Positions 17,715 through 27,850 are shown, counted from the stretch's first letter. The stretch is DNA of 64,000 bases from Marinomonas sp. KMM3893 (GCF_004352855.1 NZ_SJSC01000001.1:372001-436000); one strand, 5' to 3'. Notes: generated from the letters alone by a model not told the origin. Made by a program: numbers and translations.

Positions 17715-19079
17715 CTAGCGAAAAATACGTTTAGCCCACACCGTAAGCCCAGCGGCAACACTGCCAAAGTGGTCACCATCAAGGACTGGAACATCGCCTA
17801 TTCTGTGCTGGATCGCTTCTCTAATAACTGGAGATTTCGCAGAGCCACCCGTCATATAAATTACATCAGGTTGCACGCCCGCTTGCTTGATCGCCTCACT
17901 CATTAAGGACAGCATTTTTTCTAATGGTGGCTGAATGGAATGTGAAAACTGATCGCGAGAGATGGAGCGGTTTAACCCTTTTTCAATGTAATCCAGCAAC
18001 ACCTTGTGTTCTTGCTGATCTGACAAAGCGATTTTGGCTTCTTCTGCATTGCGAACCAAATGGTAATTATGCTTTTCTTCACGCAAATGCAAAAAGCGTT
18101 CAAGCAATTTCGGTTCAGACGCATCTAAGCGTAACTGTTCGATCTGTAGCTTGGTTTCTAGGCTATTAAATGTTGCCAACGCCGTGACATCGTTGGTAGT
18201 CACAGCATTCCAATAAAGCTGCGTCGGCATTGGTAACCCAGTCTTTAGGTTCGAGTCCATACCAAAAAGCGGCATCAGGTGCTTACCTGCCACTCGAATA
18301 TCTAGGTCGTTACCACCAATCCGTTCACCAGTATGCCCTAGAAAATCAGCGCTTCTGTCTTCTTTTGACGCGAAATCAGGGCCCATTTTGACCATAGCGC
18401 AGTCGGTGGTACCCCCCCCTATGTCCACCACCAGCACGGTTTGGTTTTGCGTCATCTTGGCTTCAAAATCCAAACCTGCCGCTATCGGCTCGTACAGAAA
18501 CTCAATCTCTTTAAAACCAGCCCGTTTACCCGCTGTCGTTAGAATGTCCAATGCTTGGCGATTGCTCGCTTCAGAGTCAATGCCTTGAAAGTTAACCGGA
18601 CGACCAATTACCGTATGAGTGATTTCTTGTCCTAAGCTTTTCTCAGCTTGCTGCTTGATGTTTTGCATCATCGCGGTAACCACATCTTCAAAAAAGTGAA
18701 TATGTTGCTCACGCAGTCCACTGCCACCTAAAAAGGACTTAGGAGATTTAACAAAATACCCGTCTTCAGGCCATTGATAATATTCAGAAAAAGCGGCTCG
18801 ACCAAAAAATAAGGTCTGCTCATCACTGGCAATGTCTTCTTCTCGACGTACTCTTTGTGCGCGCGACAAAATAAGACGACGCTGCTCAACAAATAATGCT
18901 CTTGCTTGAGGGTCGGTCAAGTTTCTTGCAACGGACTCTGATATCAGATCCCGGTCAAGCGCATAAAGCGTTGATGGCAAAAAGGTGTTTGTGCCTTCAA
19001 GAGGCACTAATCGCACTTTGCCATCTTCTTCAATACCGATTGCGCAGTTCGATGTACCGTAATCAAATCCACAAATCAT
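17715..19079 (-). CDS. yegD: YegD-type Hsp70 family protein
   Basis: 454 residues, ATPase domain only, close to the length of E. coli YegD. Actin/Hsp70 fold motifs: phosphate 1 CGFDYGTSNCAIGI (4-17), phosphate 2 VVDIGGGTTDCAM, and the adenosine motif MTGGSAKSPVIREAI near the C terminus. There is no substrate-binding domain, as usual for YegD. The biological role of the family is not settled. ATG 19079 is used; a TTG two codons earlier is the only longer option. It is a single gene on the minus strand, upstream of the B12 leader. Confidence 0.9.
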   Translation of the reverse strand: MICGFDYGTSNCAIGIEEDGKVRLVPLEGTNTFLPSTLYALDRDLISESVARNLTDPQARALFVEQRRLILSRAQRVRREEDIASDEQTLFFGRAAFSEYYQWPEDGYFVKSPKSFLGGSGLREQHIHFFEDVVTAMMQNIKQQAEKSLGQEITHTVIGRPVNFQGIDSEASNRQALDILTTAGKRAGFKEIEFLYEPIAAGLDFEAKMTQNQTVLVVDIGGGTTDCAMVKMGPDFASKEDRSADFLGHTGERIGGNDLDIRVAGKHLMPLFGMDSNLKTGLPMPTQLYWNAVTTNDVTALATFNSLETKLQIEQLRLDASEPKLLERFLHLREEKHNYHLVRNAEEAKIALSDQQEHKVLLDYIEKGLNRSISRDQFSHSIQPPLEKMLSLMSEAIKQAGVQPDVIYMTGGSAKSPVIREAIQHRIGDVPVLDGDHFGSVAAGLTVWAKRIFR

Positions 19080-19367
19080 GTTCAATCTCTGCCTATCTTA
19101 ATAACCAAAAAGGCCGCGGAAGATAACACATTCCCCTTAAAACTGTCAGCACTCAGGGCGCTTAGCCATACTATTTATGCCGTAAACCATTTTTTATTCG
19201 TCACTCAGATGAAAATCTCTATAATGGCGGCGCTACTTTTATGCCAACAATAAAATACAACAAAGAATACGCGTAGCGCCTTATCTCACTCTCGACTTTG
19301 GCTTAGCGTTTTATCAGCAAAAAAACGCCCACATACAAGCCACCACTGAATTATAAATGGAGTTATT

Positions 19368-21278
19368 ATGAGTCTTTCGCTACAAGCCAAGATTACATTA
19401 CAATCAATTATCGTCGCGATTATCATCACCCTTAGCGTTGGCTTTCTTTCATATTATGAATTCGAATCCTCCAGCTCATCCCGTGTAGAAGCGGAAGCGA
19501 CTTCCCAAGCCGATGCTATTTCTACCTATATTAATAGCTGGTCAGAAGACCGTCGTAATGCCTTGGTTGCTATGCGCAACAAAGTAGAAGCACAGCTACA
19601 AGCCAACCCAAATCTAAGCGAACAAGCGGTACTAGACATTCTGCAACAGGCACAAACCAGCCTGCAGTTTGGCATGACGTTTCTTGGCTTAGAAAACGGC
19701 AATATGTATCGCCATGACCCCTCGTTAAATAGCGCCTCTTACGATCCTAGAGTCCGCGGCTGGTATAAAGACGCCAAAGCGAAACGCAAAGCGTTTGTTA
19801 CCGCCCCTTACATCTCAGCTTCAACCAAAAAACTGTCGATGACCTTCGTGGAACCCATCCTTGTCAATGGTCAATTTAAAGGTGCATTAGGGGGGTTGGT
19901 GTTTTTAGACACAGTAATGGATCGCATTTTAGCGCTGCAAGTACAAGGCGATGGTTACAGCACTTTATTTGATGAAAGCGGTAAGATCATTGCGACCCCA
20001 AATGTCCAATTGATTTTAAAAAATGCAACGGAGTTATCCCCTAGTCTCAACAAGCAATTTTTTAGTCAGGTTAACCAAGCCCCTCAGTTCAAGACCTTTA
20101 GCCTAAAAGGTCAAGACACCCTAATGTACACCAGTAAAATTGAAGGCAGCCCATGGATTTTGGGCATGATAATGAAAAAGTCGGTATTGGATGCTCCCGT
20201 GAAAAGTCTGGGCATCAAAACCATTATTATCTCTCTAATAATCATCCTGTTGGCCGCCTTAATCGTCACCCAAGTCACGCGCTTCTTATTAAAAGACTTG
20301 CGTCGAGTGTCTGACAGCATGGCGCAAATTGCCAACGGCAACGGAGACCTAACACAGCGTTTAACAACCCGTTCCAAAGATGAAATTGCGCTATTGGTGG
20401 CGAACTTTAACAACTTCGTAGAGTTGCTACACGGCACCATTTCACACCTTAAAAAAATCGGCCAACAACTCTCTCAACAAGCGACCTATGCCCACGACAG
20501 CTCGGGCGATAGCAACGCAAAGTTAGCAGAACAACAACAAAACATTTCTATGGTGGCTACTGCAGTTCATCAAATGGCTCAAGCCACACAAGAGATTGCT
20601 AACAATGCCACTAATACGGCAAGCAATGCAGATGAGACCGTTGCCGCAAGCCGACTTGGCCAAAACCAAGTGATTAAGAGCCAAAACAGCATTTCAGCTC
20701 TGGCCACAGAAGTTCAAGAAGTTGCCCATGTTATTAACAACGTTAGCAGCAACGCCAATGGCATCAGTGCCATCTTGACGACCATTTCCGGCATCGCCGA
20801 ACAAACGAATCTGTTAGCCCTTAACGCCGCCATTGAAGCCGCTCGTGCAGGAGAACATGGCCGTGGCTTTGCGGTTGTTGCAGACGAGGTACGAGAACTT
20901 TCACAGCGCACTTATAGTTCGATTGAAGAAATTCAAAAAATGATCGAAACACTGCAAACCACAACCAAAAATGCCGTGTTTAAGATCCAGAAGAGCCATG
21001 AGCAAGCAGAAGGCAGTGTCCTTGATGTAAATGAAGCTAAAATCAGTCTAGACAATATTCAACAGTCTATTAGCTTAATCAACGATCGCGCTGCGCAAAT
21101 TGCCACCGCCACCGAAGAGCAAACCAGTGTCACCGCTGAAATCAATCAAAACACCAATGACATTCAGCAAGGCTCTGTCGAGCTGGTTGAGTTATCAACG
21201 CTCAGCGCACAACGCGCCGAAGAACTAAAAGTGTTGGCACAAGACCTAATTGATAACATTAATATTTTTAGAACCTAA
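19368..21278 (+). CDS. Methyl-accepting chemotaxis protein with dCache_1 sensor
   Basis: 636 residues. TM1 at about 10-30, a periplasmic dCache_1 domain (about 35-275), TM2 at about 283-303, HAMP (about 305-360) and a signalling domain with the conserved hairpin tip ([19 protein letters not shown]). In the sensor, [12 protein letters not shown] gives R130, W132 and Y133, and D181 follows in LVFLDTV; this resembles the amino-acid-binding dCache_1 motif of PctA-like receptors. So amino-acid sensing is a fair guess, not shown. No che genes adjoin it. Confidence 0.92.
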   Translation: MSLSLQAKITLQSIIVAIIITLSVGFLSYYEFESSSSSRVEAEATSQADAISTYINSWSEDRRNALVAMRNKVEAQLQANPNLSEQAVLDILQQAQTSLQFGMTFLGLENGNMYRHDPSLNSASYDPRVRGWYKDAKAKRKAFVTAPYISASTKKLSMTFVEPILVNGQFKGALGGLVFLDTVMDRILALQVQGDGYSTLFDESGKIIATPNVQLILKNATELSPSLNKQFFSQVNQAPQFKTFSLKGQDTLMYTSKIEGSPWILGMIMKKSVLDAPVKSLGIKTIIISLIIILLAALIVTQVTRFLLKDLRRVSDSMAQIANGNGDLTQRLTTRSKDEIALLVANFNNFVELLHGTISHLKKIGQQLSQQATYAHDSSGDSNAKLAEQQQNISMVATAVHQMAQATQEIANNATNTASNADETVAASRLGQNQVIKSQNSISALATEVQEVAHVINNVSSNANGISAILTTISGIAEQTNLLALNAAIEAARAGEHGRGFAVVADEVRELSQRTYSSIEEIQKMIETLQTTTKNAVFKIQKSHEQAEGSVLDVNEAKISLDNIQQSISLINDRAAQIATATEEQTSVTAEINQNTNDIQQGSVELVELSTLSAQRAEELKVLAQDLIDNINIFRT

Positions 21279-21302
21279 ACGTCGATTTTACTACGCAAAA
21301 AA

Positions 21303-21333
21303 AATCCCCAACTGGCTTAGCCAGTTGGGGATT
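21303..21333. terminator. Terminator between the chemoreceptor and the NnrU-like gene
   Basis: Perfect 13-bp stem AATCCCCAACTGG (21303-21315) and complement (21321-21333), loop CTTAG. The T run is stronger on the minus strand, so it mainly ends the NnrU-like transcript. Confidence 0.88.
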
Positions 21334-21354
21334 CTGATTGGTGCCTAGATTGCA

Positions 21355-21936
21355 TTAAACCAAAGGAGAAACACCAATCAACATTTTGTGTAAGAAGAAC
21401 ACCATGGCAAACCAACACACAATACATACGACAAACGCGGCAAGATCCATGTGCACGCCAATGTATTCAGGCTTCTCTACGCCAGCGGCTCGGTCACGAC
21501 GGCGAGCCACAGCAAAGCTAACAATAGACCAAACCAAGAACCCACCAAACAAGACAAGGTCGGCTAACGTGCCATTACTGATTAAGTGTGCAAAGGCCCA
21601 CAATTTAATCGCCAGTAGAAAAGGATGCCCCACCATCGATTTCAATTTGGTGCCTGGAATCAGCGCCGCGGCTGCAAAATAAAAAGACACTAGCACCAAT
21701 AAAGACGCTATTTGGTGAGTCCACATTGGTGGATTCCAAAGCCACACAGGCGCAAGACGAGCCTGCATAAAGCCCATCACAATAGACGCAATGGCCAATA
21801 AGCTAATCAAACCAAAACGCATGCGCCAACGCACAGCACCGTTTTTCGCCATACTGCGAGCACGCCACTCTGGTGCAAAGATATGCACCGAATGCAAACC
21901 AAAGAAAATAACCAGACCGATTACTAAATTCAACAT
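21355..21936 (-). CDS. NnrU-like integral membrane protein
   Basis: 193 residues, five or six hydrophobic segments. The pattern FFGLHSVHIFAPEWRARSMAKNG near the start, followed by NPPMWTHQIASLLVL and HPFLLAIKLWAFAHLISNG, is typical of the NnrU family. These proteins are linked in some bacteria to denitrification or to carotenoid/isoprenoid conversion; there is no such context here. ATG 21936 is chosen because AAGGA precedes it; ATG 21957 lacks a ribosome site. A single gene with its own terminator. Confidence 0.82.
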   Translation of the reverse strand: MLNLVIGLVIFFGLHSVHIFAPEWRARSMAKNGAVRWRMRFGLISLLAIASIVMGFMQARLAPVWLWNPPMWTHQIASLLVLVSFYFAAAALIPGTKLKSMVGHPFLLAIKLWAFAHLISNGTLADLVLFGGFLVWSIVSFAVARRRDRAAGVEKPEYIGVHMDLAAFVVCIVCWFAMVFFLHKMLIGVSPLV

Positions 21937-22072
21937 AGAACAGAGTTCCTTAACCATCTAGGTAAATCAGGGCTGCATTCTATCATCATGAAAAAACAGC
22001 CACGTTAAAAATGAAAGCCCCAAGACTCGAGTTTCACGCTAGCAAAGCACTACCCTATGCTCTATTGCCCTT

Positions 22073-23395
22073 TTAAAGCACTAAAGAAGCGACCCAGCCC
22101 ATCACAAGAAGCGGTAAGTTGTAATGCAAAAATGTTGGAATAACACTGTCTCTAATATGATCATGTTGCCCATCTGCATTCAGACCAGAAGTAGGCCCTA
22201 ATGTAGAGTCAGAAGCTGGTGAGCCAGCATCGCCAAGCGCCGCCGCGGTTCCCACCAAGGCCACAACTGCAATTGGGCTAAACCCAAGCTGCATCGCAAG
22301 GGGAGTATAAATGGTTGCGATAATAGGAATGGTACTAAACGACGAGCCAATCCCCATTGTCACAATCAAACCAACCAACAACATGCTAGCAGACGCTACG
22401 GCTTGATTTGAGCCAAGCCAACCACCCAATAGATTAACCAAGGAGTTAACCTCACCGGTTGCACGAATCACCGCGGCAAACCCGGCGGCACTGATCATAA
22501 TAAAACCAATCATCGCCATCAACTCAACCCCACCAGACAGCACTGTCTGAGATTGCTTCCAGCTAATTTGACCTGTAATAAAGTAGACCGCTAAACCACT
22601 TAACGCCCCAAAGATCATAGACCCGGTATAAAGCTGTGTCGCTAAGGCAACCACAATGGCCACAAAAGACACCATAATAGCATTACGACTTGGCAAGGTT
22701 AGAGAATCCAAATTGAACTCATTTTCTGAGGTTACGTATTCGCGAGGCTTACGGTAACTAAAGAAAACGGCAATCAGCAAGCCAATCACCATGCCGGTTG
22801 CAGGCAACCACATCGCTGGCGCAATGGCGCTCGGGTCAACGGTCAAGCCATTAGCCGCTAGATTACTCGCTAACAGCTGATGCAAAAAGACACCACCAAA
22901 GCCCACAGGCAACACCATATAAGGCGTCACTAAACCAAATGTTAAAACGCAAGCAATCAAACGACGATCAAGCTTTAAATAAGTCATGACGTGTAATAAT
23001 GGCGGAACTAAAATAGGAATAAAGGCAATGTGTACTGGGATTAAATTCTGACTGAAAATGGCCATAATTAATAATACCGAGCACACCAAGGTACGCATTA
23101 GAGCAACATGATTAGGCGTTGGTGAACGGTTAATTAAGGCAATAATTTTATGCGCAAGCCAATCCGTTAAGCCAGAGCGAGAAATGGCCACGGCAAATGC
23201 CCCTAGCATCACATAACTTAAGGCGATAACAGCCCCTTCTCCAAGTCCTTGCTCAAATACCTGAGTGATTTTTAATAGGCTCATACCGCCGACCAGACCG
23301 GCAGTGATTGCACTAACGCACAACGAAATCACCACATTTAAACGCGCCACACTTAATATCAACATTAAGGCAACACCTACAACAACCGCATTCAT
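22073..23395 (-). CDS. YuiF-like transporter (NhaC/ion-transporter superfamily)
   Basis: 440 residues with eleven or twelve hydrophobic segments. [18 protein letters not shown] and [20 protein letters not shown] match the COG2056 family, often named predicted histidine transporter YuiF and sometimes Na+/H+ antiporter family protein. The substrate is not established from sequence. It stands alone and is divergent from nspC across a 354-base region. ATG 23395 starts at [12 protein letters not shown]. Confidence 0.78.
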   Translation of the reverse strand: MNAVVVGVALMLILSVARLNVVISLCVSAITAGLVGGMSLLKITQVFEQGLGEGAVIALSYVMLGAFAVAISRSGLTDWLAHKIIALINRSPTPNHVALMRTLVCSVLLIMAIFSQNLIPVHIAFIPILVPPLLHVMTYLKLDRRLIACVLTFGLVTPYMVLPVGFGGVFLHQLLASNLAANGLTVDPSAIAPAMWLPATGMVIGLLIAVFFSYRKPREYVTSENEFNLDSLTLPSRNAIMVSFVAIVVALATQLYTGSMIFGALSGLAVYFITGQISWKQSQTVLSGGVELMAMIGFIMISAAGFAAVIRATGEVNSLVNLLGGWLGSNQAVASASMLLVGLIVTMGIGSSFSTIPIIATIYTPLAMQLGFSPIAVVALVGTAAALGDAGSPASDSTLGPTSGLNADGQHDHIRDSVIPTFLHYNLPLLVMGWVASLVL

Positions 23396-23552
23396 CTCAA
23401 TATCTTCCTAACAGCATAATGTGCTCACCGACAAATAAGCACAGGGGAATTCGCCAAAACGGCAATAAAACCCACAAATAAAGCCACATTAAGTGACAAG
23501 CGAAGGCGGCATTGTAGGGGAGCAAGATGATTTCTCAAGGAGAAATTAGAAG

Positions 23553-23639
23553 ATGGCGACATTTTGTCTTATTTGTTCGATTGGATCCTTGCTAAGCATC
23601 GTCCTAAAAACTCGAAACCGAACTTCCATTCGACTTTGA
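23553..23639 (+). CDS. Possible leader peptide upstream of nspC (28 aa)
   Basis: A 28-codon frame with a good ribosome site (AAGGAG, 23537-23542, ten bases before ATG 23553). The peptide starts MATFCLICSIGSLLSIV, hydrophobic, and ends with a basic tail containing KTRNRTSIRL. It ends 110 bases before nspC, in the same orientation. Leader peptides that sense polyamines are known elsewhere (SpeFL before speF in enterobacteria), and the alternative hairpins after it fit such a scheme. Its ribosome site lies in a small hairpin (ATTTCTC aag GAGAAAT, 23530-23546). The reading frame could be chance. Confidence 0.35.
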   Translation: MATFCLICSIGSLLSIVLKTRNRTSIRL

Positions 23640-23678
23640 TTTTCCAAACAATTTTTGAGAAAAAATGAAGTGGTAAAA

Positions 23679-23741
23679 TAGCAAAATCTTGCTAGAAAAC
23701 GCCCCCATTTTTGCTCTAGAATACGCCTTTTCAAAAATGGG
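23679..23741 (+). promoter_or_regulatory. Mutually exclusive hairpins in the nspC leader
   Basis: Three competing pairings can be read. TAGCAA/TTGCTA (23679-23694) is a tight hairpin. CCCATTTTTG (23704-23713) pairs exactly with CAAAAATGGG (23732-23741), whose last bases include the only G-rich stretch before the nspC ATG. TAGCAAAA (23679-23686) could instead pair with ATTTTTGCTCTA, which would break both. This looks like a switching leader that can hide the nspC ribosome site. Confidence 0.4.
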
Positions 23742-23749
23742 CCGTTGCC

Positions 23750-24847
23750 ATGATCAAGACACCATATTATCTCATTGATAAAGCCAGTCTTCTAAAAAAC
23801 TTAGAGAAGATTGCTTACGTGCGCCAACAGTCCGGAGCCAAATCCCTTTTGGCGCTTAAATGTTTCGCAACCTGGTCTGTGTTTGACTTAATGCAAGAGT
23901 ACATGGACGGCACCACGTCTTCTTCTTTGTATGAAGTGAAATTAGGCAAAGAGAAATTTCAAGGTGAGACTCATGCTTACAGCGTGGCTTATACCGACGA
24001 TGAAATTGAAGACGTCCTTGCGAACAGCGACAAAATCATCTTTAACTCCATTGGGCAGCTCTCCCGTTTCAATGAGGTTAGCCGCGATAAAACTCGTGGT
24101 TTAAGAGTTAATCCTCAAGTCAGTACCTCTGACTTTATTATTGCGGATCCTGCTCGCCCATTTAGCCGTTTAGGCGAATGGGACCCAGAAAAAATCGCAA
24201 CCGTGATGGAACAAATTTCTGGCTTTATGTTCCATAATAACTGTGAGAACGACAGTTTCGAACGCTTTGATGAGATGCTCACTCACATTGAAAGCCGTTT
24301 TGGTCATTTGATCAAACAAATGAAATGGGTCAGTCTAGGAGGCGGCATTCACTTTACCGGTGAAAACTACCCTATTGACCTTTTCTGCCAACGTCTAAAA
24401 GCCTTTGCAGATCGTTACCAAGTACAAGTTTACCTAGAGCCTGGTGAAGCCGCGATTACCAACAGCACCACATTGGAAGTGTCTGTCTTGGATACCTTAT
24501 TTAACGGCAAAAACTTGGCCGTTGTAGACAGCTCAATTGAAGCCCATATGCTGGACTTATTAATCTATCGTGAAAACGCTAAAATGGCCCCTTGCGATGG
24601 TGAACATGAATACATGGTGTGTGGTAAATCTTGCTTAGCTGGCGATATCTTTGGTGAATTCAAGTTCGACAAAGCATTGCAAGTAGGTGACCGCTTGTCT
24701 TTTCAAGACGCGGCAGGTTACACCATGGTGAAAAAGAACTGGTTTAACGGTGTTAAGATGCCGTCTATTGCCATACGCCAATTGGATGGCAGCATCGAGG
24801 TTGTGAGGGAATTCGACTATAACGACTTTGTGCAGAACCTTTCTTGA
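23750..24847 (+). CDS. nspC: Carboxynorspermidine/carboxyspermidine decarboxylase
   Basis: 365 residues, a fold type III PLP decarboxylase related to LysA. The PLP lysine is K37 in LLALKCFATWSV. Other signatures are the TSSSLYEVKLG block, SLGGGIHFTGENYP, YLEPGEAAI, and the active-site Cys in CGKSCLAGDIFGEF. It makes norspermidine or spermidine from the carboxy-precursor, the last step of the alternative polyamine route. The next gene encodes the preceding enzyme, the dehydrogenase, 48 bases downstream. No good ribosome site precedes the ATG; the nearest G-rich stretch sits in a hairpin arm. Confidence 0.95.
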   Translation: MIKTPYYLIDKASLLKNLEKIAYVRQQSGAKSLLALKCFATWSVFDLMQEYMDGTTSSSLYEVKLGKEKFQGETHAYSVAYTDDEIEDVLANSDKIIFNSIGQLSRFNEVSRDKTRGLRVNPQVSTSDFIIADPARPFSRLGEWDPEKIATVMEQISGFMFHNNCENDSFERFDEMLTHIESRFGHLIKQMKWVSLGGGIHFTGENYPIDLFCQRLKAFADRYQVQVYLEPGEAAITNSTTLEVSVLDTLFNGKNLAVVDSSIEAHMLDLLIYRENAKMAPCDGEHEYMVCGKSCLAGDIFGEFKFDKALQVGDRLSFQDAAGYTMVKKNWFNGVKMPSIAIRQLDGSIEVVREFDYNDFVQNLS

Positions 24848-24895
24848 TCACAAGTTAAGACGGTTCACACTTTTTATTTTGGAGAGAGCGTTACT

Positions 24896-26140
24896 ATGAA
24901 AAAAAATGTCCTAATTATCGGTGGCGGAGGCGTGGCTCGTGTTGTAGCCCACAAATGCGCCCAACACAATGACACACTGGGCAATATCGCAATTGCCTCC
25001 CGTAGCGTTGCAAAATGCGACGATATTGTAGCCAGTGTCCTAGAAAAGGGCAGCATGAAAGTCGAGGGTCGCATTCAGGCATACGCTCTTGATGCTCTTG
25101 ATGTACCTGCCACTATTAAGCTGATTAATGACACCCAGTCTGAAATCGTCATTAACGTAGGTTCTGCGTTTATCAATATGTCGGTACTAGAAGCGTGTAT
25201 CGAAACTGGCGCCGCTTACCTAGACACAGCAATTCATGAAGACCCAACAAAAATCTGTGAAACACCACCATGGTATGCAAACTACGAATGGAAACGCCGC
25301 GAATTATGTAAAGACAAAGGCGTGACCGCTATTCTTGGCGTAGGGTTTGATCCAGGTGTGGTGAACGCATACGCAGCACTTGCCTACAACGATTATTTTG
25401 ACAGTGTTAGCGACATCGATATCATCGATATCAATGCAGGCAGCCACGGCAAATACTTCGCGACCAACTTCGACCCAGAAATCAACTTCCGTGAATTCAC
25501 CGGACGTGTTTACTCTTGGCAAGACCGCGCGTGGCAAGAAAATAAAATGTTCGAAATCAGTCGAACAGATGACCTTCCTGTCGTTGGTAAGCAAACCGCT
25601 TACATGACTGGACACGACGAAGTTCACTCTATTTCTCAAAACCTAGACGTGCCGAATGTGCGTTTCTGGATGGGCTTTGGCGAACATTACATCAATGTTT
25701 TCACCGTACTAAAAAGTCTAGGATTATTGTCTGAGCAGCCAGTGAAAACAGCAGAAGGCTTAGAAGTAGTGCCGCTTAAAGTGGTAAAAGCCGTACTTCC
25801 TGATCCTTCTTCTTTGGCGCCAGATTACACCGGTAAAACCTGCATCGGCGATGTTGTTAAAGGCATCAAAGACGGCAAAGAAAAAGAAGTCTTTATCTAC
25901 AACGTTGCAGACCACAAAGACGCTTACAACGAAGTGGGTAGCCAAGGTATTTCTTATACCGCCGGTGTTCCTCCTGTTGCAGCCGCTATTCTCGTTGCCA
26001 ACGGCACTTGGGACGCAAAAGAAATGCGCAACGTCGAACAACTTGATCCAAAACCTTTCTTAGGTCTATTGAACGAGATGGGCTTACCTACTCGTATTAA
26101 AGATGAAGACGGCGATCGCCCTTTCACTTTTAATCAATAA
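24896..26140 (+). CDS. Carboxynorspermidine/carboxyspermidine dehydrogenase (saccharopine dehydrogenase family)
   Basis: 414 residues. N-terminal NADPH site VLIIGGGGVARVVAHKC (4-20), then a saccharopine-dehydrogenase-like catalytic part with GFDPGVVNAYAAL and ISYTAGVPPVAAAILVANGTW. It condenses aspartate semialdehyde with 1,3-diaminopropane or putrescine and reduces the product to carboxynorspermidine/carboxyspermidine. GGAGAG precedes the ATG. It forms an operon with nspC and ends at a strong terminator. The diaminobutyrate aminotransferase/decarboxylase genes that neighbour it in vibrios are not in the window. Confidence 0.93.
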   Translation: MKKNVLIIGGGGVARVVAHKCAQHNDTLGNIAIASRSVAKCDDIVASVLEKGSMKVEGRIQAYALDALDVPATIKLINDTQSEIVINVGSAFINMSVLEACIETGAAYLDTAIHEDPTKICETPPWYANYEWKRRELCKDKGVTAILGVGFDPGVVNAYAALAYNDYFDSVSDIDIIDINAGSHGKYFATNFDPEINFREFTGRVYSWQDRAWQENKMFEISRTDDLPVVGKQTAYMTGHDEVHSISQNLDVPNVRFWMGFGEHYINVFTVLKSLGLLSEQPVKTAEGLEVVPLKVVKAVLPDPSSLAPDYTGKTCIGDVVKGIKDGKEKEVFIYNVADHKDAYNEVGSQGISYTAGVPPVAAAILVANGTWDAKEMRNVEQLDPKPFLGLLNEMGLPTRIKDEDGDRPFTFNQ

Positions 26141-26168
26141 CAGCGCATTGTTATTATTCTGATGAATA

Positions 26169-26199
26169 AATAGCCTCGCCCTCGCGAGGCTATTTTTTT
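26169..26199 (+). terminator. Terminator of the nspC operon
   Basis: Perfect 11-bp stem AATAGCCTCGC (26169-26179) and complement (26184-26194), loop CCTC, followed by seven T. Confidence 0.92.
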
Positions 26200-26395
26200 C
26201 CTGCCCCTTATCTTCGCTTTCTTTGATGGAATCTGCACCACCACCTATACTTGCTCGCTGCAGGTAGCTACTATTACGCACTTCAACAAAGCGTCAGTAT
26301 TTCGAATAGAAACTGACAGCAAAAGACGATTTTATGCATTTATCGATAACGACGAGCGATCACGTTTTCTACTATTCTGCAATAAGGATTATGTA

Positions 26396-27775
26396 ATGAA
26401 ACACCAGGTTAAAATAGTAGCCATGATGGCTGCAATCACCCTAACGTTAGCTGGCTGTGCCTCTTCTCCAAGTAGCTCATCTGCACCTAGCCAAGCCGAT
26501 ACCGCTGCTCAAACACAGTTATCTGCAGACATAGAAGCCGTCAAGGTAGCCATCGACAACGCCACGACCACACTGACATCAGCAAAAGACAGCAAGCTGG
26601 ATTGGTTCGCCACAGAGCAGGTCAATCAGGCACAACAGGCGCTCGACAAAGCCAAAGAATACTACGCAGAGTTTGCCTCTGACCCCAGCGAAGCAAACGA
26701 CAGTATTGGCTTCTTTAATTCTCAAACCAATATAGAAGCGGCGCAAGAAGGCCTAAATAACTTTCATGCAAAAATAAGCCAAGCAGAAGGCATTCGTGAG
26801 CAAGCTTTGACCACACTCGAAGACGCTTTTTCAAACCGCAAACAATTGCAAGAAATTGGGGCAGACACACTCTACCCAACAACCTATAAGCAATTGGATA
26901 ACGAGCTAAAAAACCTTGTCGATCAAGTCGCGAATGGCAAAGTTGATGCGGCCATCACGGCTCAGCCAAGCTTAGTAGGCAAACAGCGTGGGTTAGAAAT
27001 AAAAACCGCCATTAAAGTGTACTTGTCAGACGCTAAAGACAAGTTGAAAAGACTGGAACTGGCACTAGTGAAAAACTATGCCCCACAAACGTTAGCACAA
27101 GCCTCTGCTGCGTTAATGGACGCTGAAGCATTCATTGCCGCCGAACCAAGAGCCACTGCAAAAATTAAAGAAAAAGCCGATGCGGTGATGTTTGCCATTA
27201 ATCATGCAGAGCAAGTGTCCATTGCGGTGAAAAAACTTCGAGCCATGCCGCAAAGTGCCAATGAACGCTATATTTTGAACTTCGAGAAACTCTTGCTGGC
27301 GATTTCTAATGAATTGGGCGCCGTCGACTCTCGTGACCAAAGATTGAGTAAACAGGGGCAGCTTATTGTTCAATTTATCAAAGACAGCATGAAAAACGAG
27401 CAAGCAGTACAAACGGCCCAGCAAGACTTAAAGGCCACTATTGTTAAGCAAAATAACAATTTAGACATACTGAATAAACAAATTGATTCGCTCAATAGCA
27501 AGCTTGCTGATAAAACCGCATACATCACCTCGCTACAGAATCAAGTCGCTAATTTAATGGCGCAACTTGAGATGGCTAAAAAATCAGCCCAAAAAACAGC
27601 TGACGTCACGACAACACCCGCTAAAGACAGCGGCGTAACGGACGAAATGGCAACAGACACGACCACATCCAGCATGGAGCAAGATGCCGGCGACGCAATG
27701 ATGGATCAAGACCCATCAAGCTCACCCAGTACTGACAGCGCTCTTGACTCGTCAGAGGAAGCGTTAGAAAAATAA
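26396..27775 (+). CDS. Coiled-coil lipoprotein of unknown function
   Basis: 459 residues. A lipoprotein signal peptide ends TLAGC with the lipidated Cys at 21, followed by a Ser/Thr-rich linker (about 22-45). The middle (about 45-400) is almost wholly helical, Ala/Lys/Gln/Glu rich, with coiled-coil character strongest at DILNKQIDSLNSKLADKTAY (about 365). The last 60 residues are acidic and disordered (TTTSSMEQDAGDAMMDQD). Ser at +2 and +3 after Cys favours outer-membrane sorting. The layout recalls DUF4398-type periplasmic helical proteins, but I do not recognise a family. It stands alone between the polyamine genes and srkA. Confidence 0.75.
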   Translation: MKHQVKIVAMMAAITLTLAGCASSPSSSSAPSQADTAAQTQLSADIEAVKVAIDNATTTLTSAKDSKLDWFATEQVNQAQQALDKAKEYYAEFASDPSEANDSIGFFNSQTNIEAAQEGLNNFHAKISQAEGIREQALTTLEDAFSNRKQLQEIGADTLYPTTYKQLDNELKNLVDQVANGKVDAAITAQPSLVGKQRGLEIKTAIKVYLSDAKDKLKRLELALVKNYAPQTLAQASAALMDAEAFIAAEPRATAKIKEKADAVMFAINHAEQVSIAVKKLRAMPQSANERYILNFEKLLLAISNELGAVDSRDQRLSKQGQLIVQFIKDSMKNEQAVQTAQQDLKATIVKQNNNLDILNKQIDSLNSKLADKTAYITSLQNQVANLMAQLEMAKKSAQKTADVTTTPAKDSGVTDEMATDTTTSSMEQDAGDAMMDQDPSSSPSTDSALDSSEEALEK

Positions 27776-27850
27776 TCAGTCCACAGACAACAAGCAGTCG
27801 GATCAATCGGATCTGGCTGTTTGTTCCATTCAGCATTTCCTTCCTCCCCT

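Noticed and set aside
23546-23734. 62-codon minus-strand frame upstream of the YuiF-like gene
   Set aside because: TTG start without a ribosome site; it is the shadow of the nspC leader region, where plus-strand signals are better.
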